From contig JBDHXF010000017.1 in the NCBI GenBank assembly GCA_039810585.1, positions 3,851 through 67,850 of the forward strand: a stretch of 64,000 nucleotides of DNA, given 5' to 3'. Source of the DNA: JBBATK01 sp039810585. GTDB lineage: Bacteria > Bacteroidota > Ignavibacteria > Kapaibacteriales > NICIL-2. A program made the position numbers and the translations under genes. How positions within the stretch are numbered: position 1 is the stretch's first letter; the number at the start of each line of letters is the position of its first letter. Of the stretch, positions 43,384 to 53,800 are shown one piece after another. The notes beneath the pieces are model-generated. The model saw only the letters and a list, made by a program, of their open reading frames with translations, made no database searches and was not told the DNA's origin.

Positions 43384-45417
43384 ATGAGTGTACAACGTAC
43401 CATTCGTTTCGCAGCGTTTGCCCTCTGCCTCGGGGGTATCAGCCTACACCAGCCAACATCGCTGTATGCTCAGACTGCGCAGCAGTCTGAGCAAAAGCAG
43501 CACTCTGCCACACAGGGCAGACATACAAGTCGTGACACTCTTCGCTCAAAAACTGCGGAAGTACGTGTGGAAGGGCGGCGAGCCATGGAACACGATGCAG
43601 CGAATCGACCGGTCTTGTCATGGCTTGACGAGAAGGAGGTTCGCGATCTGCATGTCGATAAAACGTCGGACATTCTGCGTCAGTTACCGGGTGTGTACGT
43701 ACAAGACTATGGTGGTCTAGGTGGCTTGCAGACTGTGTCGCTGCGTGGTATGAGCGCCGCTCAAAGCGCCGTGACTTTGGATGGCGTTCGTCTTAATGCT
43801 GTGCAAAACGGTCTATTCGATTTCAGCACCCTTCCGCCCTACCTCGTGCAGTCCGCTCAAACTCTGGATTTTCCGGATCTTGGAAGTTCACCCTCGCAGA
43901 GTCTTGGTGGCAGCGTGGAATTGCAAAGTCTTAGCGGCGTCTACGATTCGCTTTCACTGCAAGCGGAGCTGCGTCTTGGCGAGTGGCAAGACTTCTCCGC
44001 GCAATCAGCGTTATTGGTACCGTGGACCGAACATCGTTCAGCCACCATCTCCGCTTTGGCGCATAGCGTTCGTGGCAACTATCCCTTCCCATTCAATAAC
44101 TTTGGCATCGATCAAACCGTCTACCGCGAGCATGCCCGATTGCAATCGTACGCGGCAATTCTCAGTAGCTCTGAAGTTGAGGAGTTGCAGGACAACCGAA
44201 GTACCGTACTACTGAGAAGCACATCCAGAGAAGTTCCGGGTGCCGTAACACAAGGAAATATCTCCGCCGCTTCGGCGGAATTAGATGACCGCGATCTTCT
44301 GGCCATTCATCACCATCGCATTCTGCTGAGCGAATCGATGATGCTTAGCGGTAGCGCTTTTTTGCATCTGAGTTCGCAACATTATAGCGATACATCGCGC
44401 GGTCTTCTCGGCACTCCCATCGATAATCGTTTCTACGCCAGAGATGCGGGAGTGACGACCTCACTCCGTGTCGTTGATGGTTGGCAGAGCACCTGGACCT
44501 TGAGTGCCGATGCGCAGTGGGCCGATGTGCGCGGCGACTTGTTACGATTCCAGTCGGGCAGTTATGCTCGTCGCACAATTGCAGGAGTGGGTCTAGGTTT
44601 TTCAAGCAATCCCTCATCAATCGTAACTGCTCTTGACCTGGTTGCGTTCGCTGCATTGCGCTTCGATGCTGCAACGGAGTCTACACCGGAATGGAACCCT
44701 AGGGTAGGCTTGTCTTTTAGCCCGTGGACAAACAGCACCCTCGTGTTGAGCTATGGTTCCGCCTTTCGTCTACCCTCATTCAACGAGCTGTATTACCAGA
44801 ATTATGGCAACATCAATTTGCTCACAGAGCGAAGTCAGAACCTCAGTCTACGCCTCAATACGAGCCACCGTATGAGCGCAGAGTGCAGCGTCTTGGCGCA
44901 AGTGGAATACTTTCATATCAGAACAACCAATCAAATTATCGCAGTGCCAAGAAGTCCTATCATTTGGTCTGCCACGAACGTCGGCTCAGTACAGAGCGAC
45001 GGTCTCGAGTGTAGTCTGCAGCTCGACATTGCACAACACCTACACCTTCGAGCCCAGTACAGTGTTCAGGCCGTGCGAGATGCGCGTGAAGCGGGTCCCT
45101 CCGCCGGCAAACAACTGCCCTACACACCAATGCAGCTTGCCGGTGGAAGTGCCACCTATACAGATCGCGCTTGGAGCGTTGGTCTTGTGACGCAGTGGAC
45201 AGGACAACGATTTCAGCAAAGCGACAACGCGCCGGAGTCAGTTTTGGCTGCATTCGCAACGCTGGCACTCCACGCTCGCTACGAATGGCAACTGTCCGAC
45301 CTCAAGCTCGCCCTCATTGCGCAGTGCGACAACATTGGCGACGAGCACTATGTCGTGGTTGCTAACTTCCCTATGCCCGGTCGACAATTCAAGCTCGGTC
45401 TCGAAATGCGTCTGTAG
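43384..45417 (+). CDS. btuB: BtuB-like TonB-dependent cobalamin receptor
   Basis: This outer-membrane TonB-dependent receptor has 677 residues from ATG 43384 (MSVQRTIRFAAF); a TTG five codons upstream overlaps the previous stop. The signal peptide ends near LYAQT. The plug domain (about 60-180) contains DILRQLPGVYVQDYGG and VSLRGMSAAQSAVTLDGVRLN, the typical plug sequence. The remaining 500 residues form the barrel, with LSYGSAFRLPSFNELYYQNYGN matching the conserved strand signature and an ending in FKLGLEMRL (a C-terminal aromatic/hydrophobic strand). Specificity for cobalamin is inferred from the riboswitch and BtuG-like neighbour. Periplasmic BtuF and BtuCD are not in the window. Confidence 0.88.
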   Translation: MSVQRTIRFAAFALCLGGISLHQPTSLYAQTAQQSEQKQHSATQGRHTSRDTLRSKTAEVRVEGRRAMEHDAANRPVLSWLDEKEVRDLHVDKTSDILRQLPGVYVQDYGGLGGLQTVSLRGMSAAQSAVTLDGVRLNAVQNGLFDFSTLPPYLVQSAQTLDFPDLGSSPSQSLGGSVELQSLSGVYDSLSLQAELRLGEWQDFSAQSALLVPWTEHRSATISALAHSVRGNYPFPFNNFGIDQTVYREHARLQSYAAILSSSEVEELQDNRSTVLLRSTSREVPGAVTQGNISAASAELDDRDLLAIHHHRILLSESMMLSGSAFLHLSSQHYSDTSRGLLGTPIDNRFYARDAGVTTSLRVVDGWQSTWTLSADAQWADVRGDLLRFQSGSYARRTIAGVGLGFSSNPSSIVTALDLVAFAALRFDAATESTPEWNPRVGLSFSPWTNSTLVLSYGSAFRLPSFNELYYQNYGNINLLTERSQNLSLRLNTSHRMSAECSVLAQVEYFHIRTTNQIIAVPRSPIIWSATNVGSVQSDGLECSLQLDIAQHLHLRAQYSVQAVRDAREAGPSAGKQLPYTPMQLAGGSATYTDRAWSVGLVTQWTGQRFQQSDNAPESVLAAFATLALHARYEWQLSDLKLALIAQCDNIGDEHYVVVANFPMPGRQFKLGLEMRL

Positions 45418-45575
45418 TAGCTTTCCTACGCATCTTTACCTTGGAACTTCGCGGCAGCATCATTAGCTCCGCGCCGCATTTCCGGGCACATTCTCCCGTC
45501 CGGTCCATCCGGTGGTTTACACAGCGTAAAGCTACCTAGACACTCAAACGACTTCTGCAGCTGATTCTTCATTCA

Positions 45576-45630
45576 CGCCGGCTTGGCCGGCGCAGACCTT
45601 CGCTTGCCGACTCAGGGCTGGCCCTCAGTC
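45576..45630. repeat. Tandem intergenic hairpins downstream of btuB
   Basis: CGCCGGC-TTG-GCCGGCG (45576-45592; perfect 7-bp stem) is followed by GACTCAGGGC-TG-GCCCTCAGTC (45609-45630; 10-bp stem with one mismatch). They lie in the 316-bp gap between btuB and uvrA, which holds no recognisable gene. They may terminate or stabilise the btuB transcript; no long T-run follows. Confidence 0.5.
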
Positions 45631-45733
45631 ATCTTGCGTTTCGTCAACTGTTGATAATTCTCTCCGCAGTCAAGTCCGTCTACAGGCTATTTTGCGAATT
45701 CGTTTGTCCCCATCTCCTCCAATTCCGCAATCT

Positions 45734-48595
45734 ATGGGTACTGCTCCGGCATCGTCGAACCCTAAAGTGATCCGCATTCATAACGCGCGGGTGAACAACC
45801 TCAAGAACGTCAGCGTGGAGATTGCCAGGAATTCGCTGACCATCGTAACCGGTGTGAGTGGTTCCGGAAAGTCGTCGTTAGCGTTCGACACACTCTACGC
45901 GGAAGGTCAGCGCCGTTTTGTGGAATCGCTCTCGGCATATGCCCGTCAATTCCTGGAACGAAAAAACAAGCCCGAAGTAGATTCGATCACCGGACTGCCA
46001 CCGGCTATTGCCATTGAGCAGAAAACCTTAACACGCAATCCACGATCGACGGTAGGCACGACCACTGAAGTGTACGATTACCTTCGTCTGTTATACGGTC
46101 GAATTGGAACCACCATTTGCAAGCATTGCGGACGAAAGGTTCAAAAGGACACGCCGCAATCGATTTTGGACACGGTGTGGTCCTGGGACGAAAGTGATCG
46201 CATTTATATCCTCTTCCAACTCACAACAAAAGAGGGCTTGCAGCAAGAGCTCGATAACCTCGTCACCGCCGGATACACGCGAGTGATGATCGACGGTAGT
46301 TTTGATATTGTCGATATCCAGGAAGAGAAACTGCCGTCGGGAACAAGTGCTGACAAAGTGTTTGTAGTGAGCGATCGCTTATTGTTAAAGAAAGACGATG
46401 ACACCAAGTCCCGGCTTTTCGATTCCATCGACGCTTCCTACAAGCAGGGAGAGGGACGGATGGCTATTCGAAACGTCACCCAGGGTGAGACGCACTTCTT
46501 TTCGTCATCTTATGAATGCGCCTACGACAAAACGGTGTACCAAGAGCCGGAGCCTCGACTCTTTTCATTCAACTCGCCCTTTGGGGCATGCCCAACATGT
46601 CAGGGATTTGGTCGAAGCATCGGCATTGACGAAGACTTGGTAATCCCTGACAGAACAAAATCCATACGCCAGGGTGCAATTCATCCTTTCAAAGTCCAGT
46701 ACACAGCTACTTTGAATGCAGATTTATGCAAGCACGCCAAGCGTGTAGGGATCTCCATTGAGGAACCTGTCGCCTCGTTCAGCACATCGCAATACGAATG
46801 GCTGTGGAATGGCGATCGCGAGTATCATGGAATCAATGGCTACTTCAAAGAGCTTGAGGACAAGTCATACAAAGTGCAAAACCGGGTCATGCTTGCACGC
46901 TATCGCGGATACACAAAGTGCTCGTACTGCGGAGGTTCACGTTTACGAACCTCTGCGCGCCAGGTGTTTGTGGGCAGTAAGAGTATTCCACAGGTAGTGC
47001 TCCTGACCATTGAGGACGCAGCGGCGTACTTTCAGTCACTAAAACTCAGCAAGCATCACGAGCGCATCGCAGGTTTGTTGCTCAAAGAAATCAATTGGCG
47101 CTTGAAGTTATTGGTGGACATTGGGGTGGGCTACCTGAGTCTCGATCGTTTGTCGCACACCTTGAGTGGTGGTGAGTCGCAACGACTCAACCTGGCAACA
47201 TCGTTGGGCTCGTCGCTCGTTGGAACCTTGTATGTGTTGGACGAGCCGAGTATCGGACTCCATCCGCGAGACACACAGCGTTTGATGAGTATCCTCCACC
47301 GCTTGCGCAACTTGGGAAATACGGTCGTCGTGGTGGAACACGATACCGACATCATGCGCAGCGCCAATGCAATCATCGACATGGGGCCTCGAGCCGGCGA
47401 ATTAGGAGGACAAGTGGTTTTTCACGGAACCATCGAAGATATCGAGCATGACGAGGCGTCGCTGACCGGCCAATATCTCAGTGGCAGGAAGAGTATCGAG
47501 ATTCCGCAAAAACGTCGCAAGGGCAATGGTCGTTTTATTGAAATCATCGGTGCACATGAAAACAATCTCGATATCCCCCGCTTGAACATTCCCCTGGGTT
47601 GTATATGTGCAGTTACCGGTGTTTCCGGATCCGGAAAGAGTACCTTGGTTCATGAAGTGCTCTATGCTAATCTCAAACGCTTCAACGGTGGCTACAGCGG
47701 TATCGTTGGAAAGTGTGAACACATCGAAGGGATGACAGAGATTAGCGACGTGGAGATGGTAGATCAGTCACCAATCGGACGATCCTCGCGATCTACCCCT
47801 GTCACCTACACCAAAGCCTTCGACAGCATTCGCGAGACCTTTGCCGCCACGCAGGCGGCTCGACAACTGGGCTGGAAGGCGGGACACTTCTCATTCAACG
47901 TTCCTGGCGGTCGCTGTGAAGCTTGCGAAGGATCCGGCACCGTTGTGGTGGAAATGCAGTTTTTGCCGGACATCGAATTGGAATGCGAAACCTGTCGCGG
48001 AACACGCTACAAGCGTGAAGCTCGTGGCATCCTCTTTCGAGATAAATCGATCATCGATGTCCTAGCCATGACTATCGATGAAGCCTATGAGTTTTTCAAG
48101 GGAATGAAACGAGTCACCGACCGCCTTCAGATCCTTCGTGACGTGGGTTTGGGATATCTGCGCATGGGACAATCATCGTCCATTCTCTCCGGTGGTGAGG
48201 CACAACGTATAAAGCTGGCCACGCATATTGACGAATCGAATCGAAAAAACGTGCTCTACATTTTTGACGAGCCGACCACCGGTTTGCACCTCGATGATAT
48301 TTCGCGTCTTCTCGAGTGCTTTCACCGCTTAGTTGAAAATGGGAATTCAGTACTAGTAATCGAGCATAACGTCCACGTGATGGCCTCTGCAGATTGGATT
48401 ATTGACCTTGGACCCGATGCCGGAGTGCGCGGTGGTAAGATTGTGTGCACAGGTACGCCGGAGCAGGTTGCCAAAGTGAAAAGCTCATACACCGGTCAGG
48501 CGCTCAAAGAGGTGTTGGACTTGAAGAAAAGCAGCACGGCGAAACCCGTCGCTGCCAAAAAAGCAAGTGCAGCGGCGAAGCCGCGCGTGAAATAA
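45734..48595 (+). CDS. uvrA: Excinuclease ABC subunit UvrA
   Basis: UvrA is the DNA damage sensor of nucleotide excision repair, a dimeric ABC-type ATPase. The 953-residue protein starts at ATG 45734 (MGTAPASS). The first Walker A is GVSGSGKSSLAF (about residues 40-51) and the second GVSGSGKSTLVH (about 635-646). The two ABC signatures are LSGGESQR and LSGGEAQR, each followed by Walker B LDEPSIGLHPRD and FDEPTTGLHLDD. Zinc-finger cysteines occur in CKHCGRK, CPTCQGFG, CSYCGGSR and the C-terminal CEACEGSG...CETCRGTRYKRE set. A Lys/Ala-rich tail of about 25 residues follows. It is preceded by a gap with no Shine-Dalgarno and followed by a convergent gene. Confidence 0.97.
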   Translation: MGTAPASSNPKVIRIHNARVNNLKNVSVEIARNSLTIVTGVSGSGKSSLAFDTLYAEGQRRFVESLSAYARQFLERKNKPEVDSITGLPPAIAIEQKTLTRNPRSTVGTTTEVYDYLRLLYGRIGTTICKHCGRKVQKDTPQSILDTVWSWDESDRIYILFQLTTKEGLQQELDNLVTAGYTRVMIDGSFDIVDIQEEKLPSGTSADKVFVVSDRLLLKKDDDTKSRLFDSIDASYKQGEGRMAIRNVTQGETHFFSSSYECAYDKTVYQEPEPRLFSFNSPFGACPTCQGFGRSIGIDEDLVIPDRTKSIRQGAIHPFKVQYTATLNADLCKHAKRVGISIEEPVASFSTSQYEWLWNGDREYHGINGYFKELEDKSYKVQNRVMLARYRGYTKCSYCGGSRLRTSARQVFVGSKSIPQVVLLTIEDAAAYFQSLKLSKHHERIAGLLLKEINWRLKLLVDIGVGYLSLDRLSHTLSGGESQRLNLATSLGSSLVGTLYVLDEPSIGLHPRDTQRLMSILHRLRNLGNTVVVVEHDTDIMRSANAIIDMGPRAGELGGQVVFHGTIEDIEHDEASLTGQYLSGRKSIEIPQKRRKGNGRFIEIIGAHENNLDIPRLNIPLGCICAVTGVSGSGKSTLVHEVLYANLKRFNGGYSGIVGKCEHIEGMTEISDVEMVDQSPIGRSSRSTPVTYTKAFDSIRETFAATQAARQLGWKAGHFSFNVPGGRCEACEGSGTVVVEMQFLPDIELECETCRGTRYKREARGILFRDKSIIDVLAMTIDEAYEFFKGMKRVTDRLQILRDVGLGYLRMGQSSSILSGGEAQRIKLATHIDESNRKNVLYIFDEPTTGLHLDDISRLLECFHRLVENGNSVLVIEHNVHVMASADWIIDLGPDAGVRGGKIVCTGTPEQVAKVKSSYTGQALKEVLDLKKSSTAKPVAAKKASAAAKPRVK

Positions 48596-48619
48596 AATCT
48601 ATCCCGAGATGCACCAGAT

Positions 48620-50695
48620 TTACGGCTGGTGTTGAACGATAAAAGTCCCCGCCCGCTGCCCATCCGCGCTTCGGACAATAACGGAGTACATTCCATTCAC
48701 CAAGCCCGCGCTCGAAATCGCTGTGGCAGAGTCTATATGCTGACGAAGTACCATGCGGCCGTACACGTCATACACAAACACTTCGCCAGAGACTTCGCCG
48801 GAGACTTCGCCAGAGACGCCGCGACTGTTTACAGTGAAGTGGCGATCCACTGGTTGAGGATAGATCAGCGCTTCGAAGGAGGATGGTGCGGCGAGATCGT
48901 CGCTAACATCGTCGACCAAAGATGGATTTGAATAAAACAAGCCACGATGTTTCGTACCCAGCAGAAGAGTGCTATCGCGGAAACGCATGAGCGTGCACTC
49001 AGAGTCACGCAAGCCGGCATTTGCGCTGTGCCAATTCAAACCACGATCTAAACTGCGGTACACACCTCCATTCAACACGAACGCGTAGAGAGCGGCGCCA
49101 TGCGCATAAAGTCTGGTGATGGGACGTGGTAAACTTGCGGCGACAACTTCATCAAAGTTTGCACCACGAGAATCGCTGTGCATCAGGAACTGACCGGAGC
49201 TGTCAGCTGCCAGAATGCCCCCGGCATCGTCGATAGCTACCGATGCAATGGGCAAGCCAAAGATGGCATGCTCCTCCACATTGTTTCCGTTCCCCCAGCT
49301 GTACACAATTGTCCTATAGTCTGCCGACACCGCGCAAACCAGAGAATCTCGAAGGGTCCAGCATGACATTCCGTGCAGACGCTCAATCTCGTGCCAGGTC
49401 TGAAGCTCATCGGTACTGAAAGATAGTGTTCCCGAAGAGTCGCAGATCACGACCATAGTTGACGAAACATCCATCGACGTATACACGGCTTGTGCATCAA
49501 GGCCGGATGCAGACAGTGGGATCCAGGAAATACCTCCATCTTCACTGATGGCTAACTGGTCGCCATAACCGCAAGACACAAGCCGATCCCCTACATATCG
49601 AATGTCAAGATCTAAGCTTTTAATGGTAGTGACGGGAAGCCACACATTCCAATCAACCAAGCGCGTCAACGGCTCTTGGCGGCAGACCACGAAGTCCGCC
49701 AGTGGATGCGGAGCGCAGGCAGTGACTGATCCCTCGTCGGGCACTGCGGTGAGATCCAAGGCATCCGAGATTATGGGTTTGGCGTCGATGACGTGATTGT
49801 TGGTGCATAAAAGCACAACTTCGTTGTTGTAGCCAATCGCTTGCTCGGCAGCTCCATGGTAGAACCGAACGACATACCAATCTGCACCACGATTATTCGA
49901 GCGATACACGGTCGAACTGTCCGCGGATCGCGGGTCGCCGCTCACGCAACAGACGATGCCGTGATCGTAGCTCATTCGTGCCAACGGATGATTGGCATCC
50001 ACGATGTCAATATTACGCTGCCAATGCACACCTCTGTCCACCGAACGGAAGAAGCCTGAATCCGTGCTGCACATCATCGTATCAACAACCGCGGCGAACG
50101 CATTGATTCCGGATGCATGGAACGGTAGACGAGCCAGAGGCGTCCAGTTGCTGTCGCCGGTCAGGCACTTGAACAAGACGGTATCTGCACAGAGGTAAAA
50201 TTCTGTGGCACTTTGGAACAAGCTCGCACTCTGAGGCGAGCCGGTCAAACCCTTAAGAACTGTCAGCGCGGGGTCAGTCCAACGAAAGGAATAGCACCCG
50301 CCATTAGAGCAGCAAAGCACGACCCGATCATTCACGCGGCTCATACTTTCAACCGACGAGGGCAGGATGATGGGTGAAAACGACCAGTTGATTGTGTTCA
50401 CAGACGTTTGCGCCATGCGATGATCTCGGGTCACAACCGTTAACGTGTCTCCCCACAACGTAAAACGCTCAATGCTTCGAGGAATTAACGCACTACTCAG
50501 CAGGCGCCATCCACCTCCGTTGAGATGCGATCGATACACGCCCTCCGAGCACAGCACGTACACAAAGTCAGCTTCCACCTGCATTTGCGTAACAGCTGAG
50601 ACCAGAGGGTTAAGGGGCTGGTGCCAGACAATAGACTGAGCTTGCGATGTGACGCTCCATCCACAGAGGGAAAGGCAGATGCTGACAACAGCCAT
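48620..50695 (-). CDS. T9SS-exported beta-propeller protein
   Basis: The 691-residue secreted protein starts at ATG 50693-50695 (MAVVSICLSLC), with signal cleavage near SQAQS; upstream codons of the frame add 60 unlikely residues. The body has beta-propeller blades with degenerate Asp-boxes (FRSVDRGVHWQR, YRSNNRGADWY, ISEDGGISWIP, YRSLDRGLNWHS). The C-terminal 90 residues contain a type A T9SS sorting pattern: YPQPVDRHFTV, a VFVYDVYGRMVLRQ strand and SAGLVNGMYSVIVRS. Between the first and second of these sits the tandem SGEV-SGEV-SGEV encoded by a 12-bp DNA repeat. It resembles the other T9SS propeller at 34650-36662 in layout. The role is unknown; surface adhesion or cell-envelope sensing is a guess. 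Confidence 0.82.
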   Translation of the reverse strand: MAVVSICLSLCGWSVTSQAQSIVWHQPLNPLVSAVTQMQVEADFVYVLCSEGVYRSHLNGGGWRLLSSALIPRSIERFTLWGDTLTVVTRDHRMAQTSVNTINWSFSPIILPSSVESMSRVNDRVVLCCSNGGCYSFRWTDPALTVLKGLTGSPQSASLFQSATEFYLCADTVLFKCLTGDSNWTPLARLPFHASGINAFAAVVDTMMCSTDSGFFRSVDRGVHWQRNIDIVDANHPLARMSYDHGIVCCVSGDPRSADSSTVYRSNNRGADWYVVRFYHGAAEQAIGYNNEVVLLCTNNHVIDAKPIISDALDLTAVPDEGSVTACAPHPLADFVVCRQEPLTRLVDWNVWLPVTTIKSLDLDIRYVGDRLVSCGYGDQLAISEDGGISWIPLSASGLDAQAVYTSMDVSSTMVVICDSSGTLSFSTDELQTWHEIERLHGMSCWTLRDSLVCAVSADYRTIVYSWGNGNNVEEHAIFGLPIASVAIDDAGGILAADSSGQFLMHSDSRGANFDEVVAASLPRPITRLYAHGAALYAFVLNGGVYRSLDRGLNWHSANAGLRDSECTLMRFRDSTLLLGTKHRGLFYSNPSLVDDVSDDLAAPSSFEALIYPQPVDRHFTVNSRGVSGEVSGEVSGEVFVYDVYGRMVLRQHIDSATAISSAGLVNGMYSVIVRSADGQRAGTFIVQHQP
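48780..48815. repeat. 12-bp tandem repeat, three copies
   Basis: Three copies of ACTTCGCC(A/G)GAG run from 48780 to 48815, with the middle unit differing by one base. In the minus-strand gene they encode Ser-Gly-Glu-Val three times in the T9SS sorting domain. The repeat is in frame with the protein, so copy-number changes would add or remove four residues without a frameshift. Confidence 0.85.
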
Positions 50696-50849
50696 GAGCA
50701 AGCGCAGCGGATGCCCAGCCGTATCGGCGGAACGTAATGACACCCCAGATTTTGCACGGCCTGAAATGCTGCACACTATAGAATGACAACACCGCAGCAG
50801 CCAACACACACACGAAACACTTCGGGAAATAGAAGCAACAACGCCTTGA

Positions 50850-53800
50850 TTATGATGATGGGAGTGACTGAGCATTCAGGTCTCGGCAAGAGAGAACAAT
50901 TCCGTGTGCGGAAATATACTCAATCAACTGTCGATAGTGTTGGGAGCGCGAAAGGATCGTACGATTCCCTATCAACACAAACCGTTGTCGGGCTCTGGTC
51001 ATTACCACATTCAGCTTCCTATCCACCTCTACTCCATTGAGCGAACTCAACGATTCAATCCAAGCCAGTTCATGCGGATGACTGAGTGCGGTGGTGTAGA
51101 TAATGTTCTCGCGTTCAGAGCCCTGAAAGCGTTCAACGGTGTCGACGCTTACGATGCCACGCAGTGAGGCCGGAACGCGAGTTGTCACTTCTCGGTTTTG
51201 TGCCCGAAAAGGCGAAATAACGCCGACCGTGTTTGAGTTTGTGTCGGATGAATCTCTCATGAACTGCTCAGCCAAGTAGGCGGCAACCGTTGCTTCAGCC
51301 AGATGTCGCTTGCTCAAACGTTCCGGCTCAGACTCGATAAAAACCAGCCGCGAGTTTAGAAGTTGCTCAAAGAACTCAGGTGAATTCCGTCGTTCGATTC
51401 GTGGCATGGTCGATTCTCGCTGCCACGCATGCAGGACCTGCAGGCGAGAACCATAGTAGGGGCCGGACGACATATTCTGGATCACTTCATGCATTCGCCC
51501 TTGTTGTTCAAGCATCGCCACGGCATCGGTCCACCCTTCTGTTTGGCAACGTTCAAGTAGACGACTAAACATGGAAGATCCCAAATCACGAAGACTTATT
51601 CGCTCGAGTTCCGGATGTTGGAGTCGACACGAAGCTGGGTCTTGAGCCACTATCCCGGGGAGCTGCTTCTCGTCGCCAATAAAAATGGTTCGTTCAACGG
51701 CGGCCACAATGCCACTTATTTGTGCCTCGCCGATTTGCGATGCTTCGTCTACAATGGCCGTCCCAAAGTGGTATAGGTCCATCAACTCCGGGTTGGAATG
51801 TACAAAGGATACAGTACTGAGTATAATTCGAGCGCGCTGAAGCGCGGCTCGGCGTTCAGCGAAGTCCATCCCGCGAAATATTTCGGTCATGCTGCGTTGC
51901 GGGTATTCCGTGTTCGCCGCGAGACCCATGCGAATCAGTTGCTCCGGCGGAACAAGGTCTATCACCGCTTTGACCATCTCGTCAACGGCTCTATTAGTAT
52001 AAGCCAGCAGCAGTATAACCTGATCTGTATCTCGCATTAAGTGTCGCGCCATGGTTCGGACCATCACCGATGTCTTTCCCGTACCCGGCGGACCTTGCAG
52101 GAGAAAGTAATCCTCGGCTGATAAGGCTCGTGCGACGATTTCTCTCTGAAGTTCGCTCAGTCCCTCGTCGTGGACAGCAACCACTTTGCTAAAGCGAGGA
52201 GCAACCAATCCCAGCAGACGTTTTCTGCGCTCTTGCGGCTCGCGAAAGAAGCTCACAAAACTTCCCATGAGAGTTGCCAGCGAGTGGTCGTTGTTGTCGG
52301 CTTCCAGCATCCAAGCTTCGTACCGATGAAGGAGTTCTCTTGATGTGGTTTTGTTTCGCAGACTGAGGACCAGCGTGTGTTCATCCACACTTCGAAGGGT
52401 GGCCTTCCACACAAAGCCCAACAGAGGCTCCGGACCGCCTGATGAAGCATCTCGGTGCGCCGGAAGATGCGGTCTGAGAAGCACCACATCGCCTGAACGA
52501 AAAGAGCCGATAATCGGGACGCCATCGCTTGTGCGTAGACACAGGTGCATTGCGTCAAAATCGCTCGCATCGTCGTCGAGAGTAAAGGGACCAAGGACGT
52601 TTTGTCGGCTGCGTTTTACTGATTCTTGTTCCGTCCACAACGAGCTCATGCCGCGATCCACCTCAGATTTTCCCAAGCGTTGTGTGTATTGTTCGCGTAG
52701 GAGGAAGGACCACATGGCTTGCAGGTATCGTTGTTCAACGGTGGACAGATCACGGAGCATTGCTCGAAAGTCGCTCAGTGCACTGTTCAAGTAACTCGGC
52801 ACAGACAGTTGCTCCGAAAGCAGTTTGTTCAACACCCCGAAACGTCGTTGTAGGAGGTCATGCTCAAGAACGACAATGTTGTTGCGGCAATCAAGCACCA
52901 TACGCTTGAGTTTGGTATCGTTCGGTGCATTGCGCAACGCTTCTTCTTCTGCCCGAGAGTACAAAATCTGACTATCGCCTTTTCTACCCGGAAAGGCAGA
53001 ATCCAACAAGAGGTTGTAGCACGTGATCTGTGCCAGGTGATTTGGCCACAGGGCCTGAAACGAAGCCGAACTTGATCGTCCGCCGTTTTGAAGTGCTGGC
53101 ACGGATCCCGCTTTGAGCTCGATGACTGTTTTTCGAAGCACATCCGTTTCGTCCTCGAGTAATAGGTCGAGTCGTCCCTGCAATCCAAACTGCGGTGACA
53201 TAAAGCTAGGCTCTGTCGATATCAAAGCGTGCTTCCACTCGGAAGCGCACTGACGTAATACTCGCAAGTGTGAGGGGGCTGACTGATAGATCTCCTGCAA
53301 TGCCTGTGCATCCAAAATCGCGGTAACAGCGAGAGAAGCCGGTTCCAAAGCCTGACGAATAAGAGTATGGTCGTCAGCATCATTTCCCTGCACAATGGCG
53401 TCAAAGCACGAGTTAATCACTTGGCCCAGTACCAAAGCCGTCGTGGAGCGCCGAGGAACAAAGGGTCGCAAGAAATGCAACAGCGGCTCAATGCCCCGAG
53501 TTTGCACACACTCCGCAATGTCGGTAACATCTAGCAACACATCAGGCTCCACCACCATGAGTGTTGACGAGGTGGAGTCCCACGCATCGTGTGCCTTTCG
53601 CTGGAGACCAAACAGGTGCAAGCATGCACCGTTCCACAGCGACGACGCTAACACGGCTTGCTCGTCGCGAACTCTGATGCGAAGGGATGTATGCATTTGG
53701 TCCTCCGCGTGAATGACGCATGCAGCATGCCCATCACCGGCTCGAGATTGCTCGACTCGTCGGACGAAGACGCGAAGCGGCTTCGTAAGAAAAATCTCCT

